Positions 1 through 4,978 of a stretch of 9,746 bases of DNA are shown in pieces (position 1 is the stretch's first letter; each line of letters opens with the position of its first letter). The stretch is taken from NCBI GenBank assembly GCA_934631025.1, contig CAKTXR010000078.1:1-9746 (forward strand). The letters run 5' to 3'. Position numbers and translations under genes: made by a program. The stretch comes from an uncultured Clostridia bacterium. GTDB taxonomy: Bacteria > Bacillota > Clostridia > Christensenellales > Aristaeellaceae. The notes below the pieces were generated by a model, which was given only the letters and a program-made list of their open reading frames with translations, was not told where the DNA came from and made no database searches.

Positions 1-201
1 GTCATACATTGGCAGAAGGTGAATGTGGGTGACGCCCAGCGCCTTGATGTGGTCAAGGCCGGTGGGATGGCCGCCCCGGGTCTTTGTGCCGGTTTCGGTC
101 AGACCCAGAAACTTGCCCCTGTTCTCAATATGGGCGCTGGGGTCGGCGGACAGGTCACGGATGTGCAGCTCGTAAAGAACGGCGTCGGTGATAGACTTCC
201 C
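1..201 (-). pseudogene. pulA: Type I pullulanase (GH13) catalytic-domain segment, partial and out of frame
   Basis: Read on the minus strand from 201 to 1, this stays open for 67 codons and contains the hallmark start of the type I pullulanase catalytic domain: DAVLYELHIRDLS, then RGKFLGLTETGT, then GLDHIKALGVTHIHLLP, which is the first conserved GH13 barrel strand. These enzymes cut alpha-1,6 links in pullulan, amylopectin and glycogen. The segment runs off the window, so the rest of the enzyme is not visible. Family members normally carry a CBM48-type beta-sandwich and more than 100 residues before YELHVRD. Here nothing of that remains: directly upstream is a Thr-Pro linker in another frame. 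One missing base near 199-203 (GGGG read as GGG) would join linker and catalytic domain. The identity is very likely. Whether this is a real mutation, a fusion or an assembly error is open. Confidence 0.85.
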
Positions 202-452
202 GGCGTGGGGGTCGGCGTCGGCGTGGGGGTCGCCGTCGGCTCGGGCGTATTGGTGGGCACGGGCGTCGGCGTGGGGGTCGCCGTCGGCGTCGGCGTGGGG
301 GTGACGAGCGGGTTGACGGCGGAGATCAGGGTGGGCTTGGAGATCAGCATATAGGCGATCAGCGCCAGCAGCACCAGCACCAGAATCAGCCATATGGCCT
401 TCAGCACGCGGCCGAATCCGCCGGACTTTTTCTTTCTTTTCTTCTTGGCCAT
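99..452 (-). CDS. Membrane-anchored Thr-Pro linker protein, N-terminus of a frameshifted pullulanase-like gene
   Basis: As it stands the frame gives 117 residues. Residues 1-9 are almost all Lys/Arg (MAKKKRKKK). A hydrophobic helix follows at about 19-37, and residues 51-84 are a nearly perfect Thr-Pro linker of the type that spaces catalytic domains from the cell surface. The predicted topology is N-in, with the linker outside. After Gly85 (codon 200-198) the composition changes abruptly and the last ~32 residues look like noise, because they overlap the pullulanase frame. The true product is probably anchor plus linker plus GH13 domain, broken by a single-base indel. The start is set by AAGGAG at 461-466, eight bases upstream. 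The gene begins 33 bp after the acidic membrane protein gene on the same strand, so the two are likely co-transcribed. Confidence 0.6.
   Translation of the reverse strand: MAKKKRKKKSGGFGRVLKAIWLILVLVLLALIAYMLISKPTLISAVNPLVTPTPTPTATPTPTPVPTNTPEPTATPTPTPTPTPGSLSPTPFFTSCTSVTCPPTPAPILRTGASFWV
214..288. repeat. 27-bp exact direct repeat in the Thr-Pro linker DNA
   Basis: An identical 27-bp stretch occurs at 214-240 and at 262-288, inside the GC-rich DNA coding for the Thr-Pro linker. The two copies lie 48 bp apart, a multiple of three, so recombination or slippage between them would remove 16 codons without changing frame. Such repeats also tend to collapse during short-read assembly, which matters for judging the nearby frameshift. 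Confidence 0.85.
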
Positions 453-485
453 GATCAGCGCTCCTTCATTCAGACGAATGGTTCG

Positions 486-2507
486 TTACTGAGCATCGGA
501 AATCGTGGGCGTGGTGTTGTCGGCAGGCTCAGGGAAGAGCGTGTTGACAAAGGACACGCGGGAGCCGAGGTTGTCGCGCAGCCAATCCAGCTTGAAGTAG
601 CCGCCGGCCTCGCCGACGCGCAGCGTAATCACCAGCAGGATGAGCACCAGCACGATGGCCAGCAGCGCGCGGATGAAGCCGAAAATGCGCTTGCTCACGC
701 TCACGTCGTCCTCATCGTCATCATCGTCGTCGATGTCTTCGTCGTCATCGTCCTCGTCGTCATCGTCCTCGTCGTCGTCATAGACGGGGCGCTTGGCCTT
801 CTTCCTGGCGGCCTTAGCGGGCTTCTTGACCTCTTCTTCCTCGTCGTCCTCATCCTCGTCGTCATCGTCGTCGAGCACGACGGGCGCTTTCTTTGGCGGA
901 CGGGTACGCACGGGCTTGTATTCGACGGTCGGTTCCTCGACCTCGGCGTTGTCGTCGCTCAGGGCAGGCGCAGCTTCCTTCGCGGGAGCCTTCGCGCCGG
1001 CGGCTTCGTTCAGCATTCTGCGTTCGCGGCGGGACAGGGAAGGTGTTTCGCTCATGCCTTCCGCCATCAATTCGGTCATCGATTTCTGCTTGTTGTCCAT
1101 AGTGCTCTGTTCTCCTTCCATGTCTTGCGCGTCGGACGCATTGTGTGCGGCAGGGGTGCTCAGATCGTCGTCGCCATCGTCCTCAATGAACTGCGACCAG
1201 TCCTCGTCGGACGCGTTCTCATCGTAGAGGTCGTCGTCCTCTTCATCGTCTGCCTGAGGAGTCTTTTTGGGCGCTTCATCCTCGGCTTCATCGTCGGAGG
1301 GAAGCTCTTCATCCTCGTCGTCGGCTTCTTCTGTTTCTTCCTCTTCTTCGTCCTCCGCGTCCGTGTCTGCCTTGTTAGCGCGGCGGGCGAAAAGACCGTG
1401 AACGCGGCTCATCAGGCGATTCAGCGCGGACGGCTCGTCGTCGTCATCATCGTCGTCATCATCGTCGTCATCATCGTCGTCATCATCGTCGTCATCATCG
1501 TCCTCGTCATCCTCATCCTCGTCTCCGGATTCGTCGGACGCGGTATCCTCGTCAATGATCTGCGGCTGAACGGCGGCCGGCTCGACGGGCACTGCGGCAA
1601 TGTCCACCATGTCCTCGTCGTCGGATTCGTCACCAAGCATAGCGTCGGCCGAATCGTTAGTCGAATCGACGGTCGGTTCGGTGGGAGCAGACGTTTCAGC
1701 GCTTTCAACGTCAGCTTCGGACGATTCGGTGCTGTCAGCAGGAAGCTCATCGGCGGGCGCTTCATCGGCGTTGTCCAACGGGGCTTCGTCATCGGCTTCA
1801 GCAACGGCCTCTTCGGTCGGCGCGCTGGATTCTTCGCCGGCATGGTCGTCGACGGCGCTGTCGTAATCGTCCTCTTCGTCGGCAGTTTCTTCTATATTAT
1901 TGCGGTGCGTCAGCGCCTTCAGGCGGTCGCCCAGCGCGCCGAATTTTGCACCCACACCCTTGAGAAGCGTGCTGAAGGAGGATTCGCTCTCTTCGCTTTC
2001 CTCGTCCTCTTCGTAATCGCCTTCGTCGTCCTCATAATCCTCGTAGACGTCCTCTTCGTCGGCGGTCTCGGGGAGCGCGTCCTGCGCGGGCGTGGTATTA
2101 AGCGGCGCGGCGGCTTCCTCAACAACCGGTGTATCTGCCGCTTCGATTTCAGGCTCGATGGGAGCCGGCGTGAGAGCGGGCTGTTCTATAACCGGCTTCT
2201 GGACGGCGGCTTCAGCAGCTTCGGTCACATCGGCAACCGGCCTGGCAGGGAGCGGCTGTTTTTCGCGAACGGGCGGCTGCGGCTTGACCGCCGCGCTCCG
2301 AGACGCCGGTTTGGGCGCGGCCTTTACGGCTTGAGCGGGCGAAGGCGAGTCCATATCGGGGAAACCGGTTCGCTGCGGACGGGGCTGCGGCATGTTCGCC
2401 TGGGCTGCTGAAGCCGCCGAGCGCTGAGCGGCGCGGCGTTTCTCGGCCAGTTGCCTGCGAAACTCGTAATATTCGCGTTCGACGTCCTGGGCTTGTTTGC
2501 GAGACAT
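486..2507 (-). CDS. Highly acidic, disordered single-pass membrane protein of unknown function
   Basis: I do not recognise the family. The product is 673 aa from the ATG at 2507; an upstream in-frame ATG at 2591 lies in the promoter. The N-terminus (MSRKQAQDVEREYYEFRRQ) looks like a charged helix, perhaps a short coiled coil. Residues ~30-150 are rich in Ala, Pro and Gln. The rest is mostly Asp/Glu, including 22 consecutive Asp at 336-357. Short basic, amphipathic-looking segments interrupt the acid (around LLKGVGAKFGALGDRLKAL and NRLMSRVHGLFARR). A third basic patch leads into one transmembrane helix at about 613-631, leaving ~42 residues outside. The predicted topology is N-in/C-out, so nearly all the acidic mass is cytoplasmic. 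It heads a unit with the Thr-Pro anchor gene. Possible roles are a scaffold, a cation buffer or a binder of basic partners, but these are guesses. The reading frame is well supported by composition, RBS and promoter. Confidence 0.8.
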   Translation of the reverse strand: MSRKQAQDVEREYYEFRRQLAEKRRAAQRSAASAAQANMPQPRPQRTGFPDMDSPSPAQAVKAAPKPASRSAAVKPQPPVREKQPLPARPVADVTEAAEAAVQKPVIEQPALTPAPIEPEIEAADTPVVEEAAAPLNTTPAQDALPETADEEDVYEDYEDDEGDYEEDEESEESESSFSTLLKGVGAKFGALGDRLKALTHRNNIEETADEEDDYDSAVDDHAGEESSAPTEEAVAEADDEAPLDNADEAPADELPADSTESSEADVESAETSAPTEPTVDSTNDSADAMLGDESDDEDMVDIAAVPVEPAAVQPQIIDEDTASDESGDEDEDDEDDDDDDDDDDDDDDDDDDDDDDEPSALNRLMSRVHGLFARRANKADTDAEDEEEEETEEADDEDEELPSDDEAEDEAPKKTPQADDEEDDDLYDENASDEDWSQFIEDDGDDDLSTPAAHNASDAQDMEGEQSTMDNKQKSMTELMAEGMSETPSLSRRERRMLNEAAGAKAPAKEAAPALSDDNAEVEEPTVEYKPVRTRPPKKAPVVLDDDDDEDEDDEEEEVKKPAKAARKKAKRPVYDDDEDDDDEDDDDEDIDDDDDDEDDVSVSKRIFGFIRALLAIVLVLILLVITLRVGEAGGYFKLDWLRDNLGSRVSFVNTLFPEPADNTTPTISDAQ
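1437..1502 (-). repeat. 12-bp tandem repeat coding for poly-aspartate
   Basis: The plus strand carries five perfect tandem copies of TCGTCGTCATCA at 1438-1497, flanked by further Asp codons. On the minus strand this reads as GAC/GAT only, giving 22 consecutive Asp. The unit is 12 bp (four codons), so gain or loss of copies keeps the frame. The regular two-GAC, two-GAT pattern points to slippage expansion rather than independent codon choice. Confidence 0.95.
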
Positions 2508-2515
2508 TGGCTTTA

Positions 2516-2521
2516 CACCTC
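2516..2521 (-). promoter_or_regulatory. Ribosome binding site deciding the start of the acidic protein
   Basis: GAGGTG on the minus strand lies eight bases before the ATG at 2507. The longer alternatives at 2591 and 2576 have no such site and fall within or next to the -10 box. Confidence 0.75.
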
Positions 2522-2579
2522 GTTTATACGGCGATTTAATTGGATAGACTGACAGTATACCAACAGATACTCTCATACT

Positions 2580-2607
2580 ATTATAGCACACAAAAAGTCA
2601 AACGCAA
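2580..2607 (-). promoter_or_regulatory. Extended -10 promoter for the acidic protein / Thr-Pro anchor unit
   Basis: On the minus strand there is a perfect TATAAT (2580-2585) preceded by TGC (2586-2588, extended -10). A weak -35, TTGCGT (2602-2607), sits 16 bp upstream. Transcription should start near 2573, leaving a ~65-nt leader before the ATG at 2507. Confidence 0.75.
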
Positions 2608-2907
2608 GCTCAAAGAGGGCAAATTACAAAAATTTTCAGTGAAAATGGCGGGATTTCAGCGCACAGTGATGAAAAATGATCGTCTTTACGGTTTAGAGAA
2701 CCACAACTATCGTTGAACGATAAGGGGGTCAGGAAATATCATCACGCTTTCCGCTTCATGAATTCTCTTTCCGGGGATTCGTTCGAGTTTCTTTCTCACC
2801 CTGCGTATCATCAACGACATTGCCATTTCTCTGTGGAGGCGTATTGGCCATACGGTTTAATCGCCAGTCGAACAGGGAGACTTGTAATGCTTGTTTGGCT
2901 GCCATAC
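2608..2907. other. Non-coding stretch between the rpsI terminator and the acidic-gene promoter
   Basis: About 300 bp with no convincing gene. It contains a short near-palindrome at 2708-2722 and a 49-codon minus-strand frame at 2756-2905 whose apparent RBS lies inside the rpsI terminator stem. A 76-codon plus-strand frame from a TTG at 2713 has no RBS and runs into the terminator. No tRNA or known RNA motif was recognised. Confidence 0.5.
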
Positions 2908-2941
2908 AAAAAGCTCTCCGCTCCGGGGAGCAGAGAGCTTT
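2908..2941 (-). terminator. Rho-independent terminator of rplM-rpsI
   Basis: The arms 2910-2918 and 2933-2941 (AAAGCTCTC / GAGAGCTTT) pair perfectly. A GC-rich inner stem (2920-2923 with 2928-2931) continues after one mismatch and closes on a small loop. In the minus-strand transcript the stem runs into five U (2912-2908). It lies 25 bp past the rpsI stop. Confidence 0.85.
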
Positions 2942-2965
2942 GAAGCCAGTAAAGACCAGACGCGA

Positions 2966-3358
2966 TCAGCGCTTGGAGAACTGGGGTGCGCGACGAGCGG
3001 CCTTCAGACCGTACTTCTTACGTTCCTTCATACGAGGATCGCGCGTGAGGAAGCCGGCCTTCTTGATGGCGGGCTTCAGGTCGATGTCGGCCTTGACCAG
3101 AGCGCGGGCGATGCCGTGACGGATCGCGCCGGCCTGACCGGTGTAGCCGCCGCCGTGGACGTTGACGATAACGTCGAAACGGCCGGTGGTCTCGGTCAGC
3201 GTCATGGGCTGACGGACGACGGTCTTGAGCGTTTCCAGACCGAAGTAGTTGTCCAGATCGCGCTTATTGATGACGATGTTGCCCTCGCCGGGGATCAGAC
3301 GAACGCGAGCGATCGCCTTTTTTCTTCTGCCAACAGCATTGTAGCAAACCTCAGACAT
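2966..3358 (-). CDS. rpsI: 30S ribosomal protein S9 (uS9)
   Basis: 130 aa, the usual length. uS9 belongs to the head of the 30S subunit, and its C-terminal tail reaches toward the P-site tRNA. Visible signatures are the N-terminal GRRKKAIARVRL, the central NVHGGGYTGQAGAIRHGIARAL and the basic tail RKKYGLKAARRAPQFSKR ending in Lys-Arg. The start is fixed by AGGAGG (3366-3371) seven bases upstream. Only 16 bp separate it from the rplM stop, and the RBS occupies that gap, so the two are co-transcribed in the common rplM-rpsI order. A strong hairpin terminator follows. Nothing is unusual in the protein. Confidence 0.98.
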   Translation of the reverse strand: MSEVCYNAVGRRKKAIARVRLIPGEGNIVINKRDLDNYFGLETLKTVVRQPMTLTETTGRFDVIVNVHGGGYTGQAGAIRHGIARALVKADIDLKPAIKKAGFLTRDPRMKERKKYGLKAARRAPQFSKR

Positions 3359-3374
3359 GATTCGTCCTCCTCCC

Positions 3375-3818
3375 TTACTTGTTCAGAGTCTTCAGGTCAA
3401 AAGCGACGGGCTTCTGAGCCTGATGCTCGTGGGTGGCTCCACTGTAAACGTGCAGCTTCTTCATCATGGCATAGCCGAGCGGGCCCTTGGGCAGCATGCC
3501 GCGGACAGCTTCCTTCAGGACGAACTCGGGCTTCTTGTTCATCAGAACGCGGTAGGAGATCTCCTTCTGGCCGCCGGCATAACCGGTGTGGTACAGATAG
3601 GTCTTCTGATCCAGCTTCTTGCCGGTCAGAACCATCTTGTCGGCGTTGATGACGATCACATAGTCGCCGGTGTCCACATGAGGCGTAAAGGTCGCCTTAT
3701 GCTTGCCGCGCAGGATCAGAGCGATCTGAGAGGCCAGACGGCCCAGTACCAGTCCTTCGGCGTCGATGACATACCACTGGCGTTCCACGTTGGAAGCCTT
3801 TGCCATAAACGTACTCAC
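3375..3818 (-). CDS. rplM: 50S ribosomal protein L13 (uL13)
   Basis: 147 aa from a GTG start. uL13 is an early-assembly protein of the 50S subunit. Family signatures are the N-terminal STFMAKASNVERQWYVID, GLVLGRLASQIALILRGKHK, the FTPHVDTGDYVIVINADK segment, and AVRGMLPKGPLGYAMMKKLHVY near the C-terminus. The GTG at 3818 is preferred because the family usually begins MSTFMAK and because GGAGG (3829-3833) lies ten bases upstream. The internal ATG at 3806 would be too far from that site, and the long upstream extension to 3926 is mostly the leader RNA. A near-consensus promoter lies ~115 bp upstream, and rpsI follows after 16 bp. Confidence 0.97.
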   Translation of the reverse strand: MSTFMAKASNVERQWYVIDAEGLVLGRLASQIALILRGKHKATFTPHVDTGDYVIVINADKMVLTGKKLDQKTYLYHTGYAGGQKEISYRVLMNKKPEFVLKEAVRGMLPKGPLGYAMMKKLHVYSGATHEHQAQKPVAFDLKTLNK

Positions 3819-3925
3819 GGTAAAATTCCCTCCCCAGTTATAAAGACAAAGTGGCTGCTCGGCGGTGGTCGGTCGCCTTGCCGCAATCATCAAAGGGCTC
3901 GGGGCTAGTGAGCCGCAATGACACA
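3819..3925 (-). promoter_or_regulatory. Structured 5' leader of rplM, candidate autoregulatory L13 leader
   Basis: The predicted transcript has ~107 untranslated bases before the GTG. It contains a GGCTC/GAGCC stem with a 9-base loop near its 5' end and a GGCG/CGCC stem further down, and ATTGCGGC occurs twice. rplM leaders in Firmicutes include a known structured class (L13 leader), thought to bind L13. I cannot confirm a covariance match by eye, so the regulatory role is inferred. The GGGGAGGGA ribosome binding site (3827-3835) sits at the 3' end. Confidence 0.4.
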
Positions 3926-3931
3926 AGTATT

Positions 3932-3960
3932 ATTTTAGAACAGTTCCCCTGATTTGTCAA
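3932..3960 (-). promoter_or_regulatory. Promoter of rplM-rpsI
   Basis: Minus-strand TTGACA (3955-3960), a 17-bp spacer and TAAAAT (3932-3937). The -35 lies 31 bp past the SGNH hydrolase stop, with no terminator visible between them, so some read-through from the upstream gene is possible. Confidence 0.88.
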
Positions 3961-3990
3961 TGGAAAATCAAACTTTAACATCCAATGCGC

Positions 3991-4788
3991 TTATTTTTCC
4001 GCGTTCTTCCAAGGCGTGTTGATGAAGCCGACCTGCGCGAAGCGGTGCATATCGCTGCGGATGATGTAGTCGATATAGGAGATCGTCATGCGCGCGGTGA
4101 GCAGATAGCCCATCGGGTTCATGTGGCCGCCCAGGAAATACTGATGGCGGAAGTCGTCGTCATAGACCGGCGCATAGGCGCGCAGATCCAGCACGAACAC
4201 ATTGGGGAACAGCCTGGCCAGGGCATAGAGCAGCTCGCGGTGCTGCTCCTCAAAGGGAGTGCGCTCGTTGTTTTTGCCGTTGTTCGGGATGGTCATCAGG
4301 AAGAAATAGGAATCGGGCGCGATTTCGCGATAGTGCTGGAGGATGCGCGCGTAATCGCCGATAAAGCTGCGCTTGTTGTTGCGCCAGTCGGCGGGATCAA
4401 TGTCCTCAATCGAGCCGAGGTCGGCGTGGTTGCGCACAGCGTCGGAAACATCGTTCACGCCCAGCGCCATGATGTAGGCCTGGCTGGCCAGATCATGGTT
4501 CCACAGTCCGCGCTCGTCGGCGAAGGAATCCAGATACCAGCGCGCGTTCATGCCGCCGCGGGAGAAATTGTACACCTTGCAGCCGGCGATGCGCGCCATA
4601 TACTGGCCCCACGAATACTCGTACATATCGTGATAGGTTTTCTGGCCTTCGCTGCCGGTGCCTTCAAACTCGCCGGAGGAGAGGGAATCGCCGATGCAGG
4701 CGATTGTGCGGAAGATGCCGACGTTGCCGCCGTCCGTCAGCAGAGTGTCCAGCGGCTTTTCATTTGGATCGAAAACGGGCAGAACCAT
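3991..4788 (-). CDS. SGNH/GDSL-family hydrolase, likely cytosolic esterase
   Basis: 265 aa. SGNH enzymes are serine esterases, lipases and carbohydrate deacylases. Block I is IACIGDSLSSGE with nucleophile Ser35. Block II is likely NFSRGGMN (Gly78/79). Block III is ALGVNDVSD (Gly110, Asn112). Block V is LGGHMNPMGY with His222. The usual catalytic Asp three residues before the His is Leu219 here; Asp210-212 are the nearest acids. No signal peptide or transmembrane helix is visible, so it probably acts inside the cell. The start is set by AAAGGA (4798-4803) nine bases upstream. It is transcribed divergently from the sulfatase gene, which hints at a shared role such as deacylating a sugar derivative, but the substrate cannot be told. 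Confidence 0.85.
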   Translation of the reverse strand: MVLPVFDPNEKPLDTLLTDGGNVGIFRTIACIGDSLSSGEFEGTGSEGQKTYHDMYEYSWGQYMARIAGCKVYNFSRGGMNARWYLDSFADERGLWNHDLASQAYIMALGVNDVSDAVRNHADLGSIEDIDPADWRNNKRSFIGDYARILQHYREIAPDSYFFLMTIPNNGKNNERTPFEEQHRELLYALARLFPNVFVLDLRAYAPVYDDDFRHQYFLGGHMNPMGYLLTARMTISYIDYIIRSDMHRFAQVGFINTPWKNAEK

Positions 4789-4831
4789 ATAAAATCATCC
4801 TTTCATATATGCTTTCACAACTGCTGACAAG

Positions 4832-4860
4832 AGTATAAGGGCTTTTGACGCGTTTGTCAA
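4832..4860 (-). promoter_or_regulatory. Promoter of the SGNH hydrolase gene
   Basis: Minus-strand TTGACA (4855-4860), a 17-bp spacer and TATACT (4832-4837). Its -35 lies 44 bp from the -35 of the divergent sulfatase promoter, so one regulator bound between them could affect both. I saw no clear operator there. Confidence 0.85.
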
Positions 4861-4904
4861 GACATGAATCGGCGCGGCGCTTAACTTTTTCATGCCGCAA
4901 TCCC

Positions 4905-4933
4905 TTGACAGCGCGGCGGCGGAATGGTACAGT
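4905..4933 (+). promoter_or_regulatory. Promoter of the sulfatase-isomerase unit
   Basis: TTGACA (4905-4910), a 17-bp GC-rich spacer and TACAGT (4928-4933), preceded by TGG, which fits an extended -10. Transcription should begin near 4940, about 40 bp before the ATG. Confidence 0.8.
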
Positions 4934-4978
4934 AAAGACGGCGTACACAAGCGTTCATATATAAAGGAGAGAAACGAC

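Noticed and set aside
1438..1500. CRISPR-like or regulatory repeat array
   Set aside because: Units are 12 bp, contiguous and without spacers, and they lie in frame inside a coding region as Asp codons.
1125..2411. 428-aa plus-strand frame opposite the acidic gene
   Set aside because: It is the antisense of Asp/Glu/Ala codons, giving Val/Ile/Phe/Gly-rich filler with no RBS or promoter. The minus frame has an RBS, an extended -10 promoter and coherent protein composition.
2508..2591. Longer N-terminus of the acidic protein from ATG at 2591
   Set aside because: This would start upstream of the predicted transcription start and overlaps the -10 box; the ATG at 2507 has a good RBS.
2591..2601. 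TTGACT near 2596-2601 (minus) as the -35 of the acidic-gene promoter
   Set aside because: Only 10 bp separate it from TATAAT, too short for sigma-A; TTGCGT at a 16-bp spacing plus the TGC extension fits better.
2891..3649. 252-aa plus-strand frame over rpsI and rplM
   Set aside because: Antisense to two unmistakable ribosomal protein genes; it starts within the rpsI terminator.
3819..3926. 36-residue N-terminal extension of L13
   Set aside because: It covers the leader RNA, resembles no L13 N-terminus, and begins at the predicted transcription start; the GTG at 3818 matches the family start.
3985..4827. 280-aa plus-strand frame over the SGNH gene
   Set aside because: No motifs; the opposite strand carries GDSL blocks I, III and V with promoter and RBS.
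4892..4978. 29-residue N-terminal extension of the sulfatase
   Set aside because: Its ATG precedes the -35 box and lacks an RBS; the sulfatase fold begins at the ATG at 4979.
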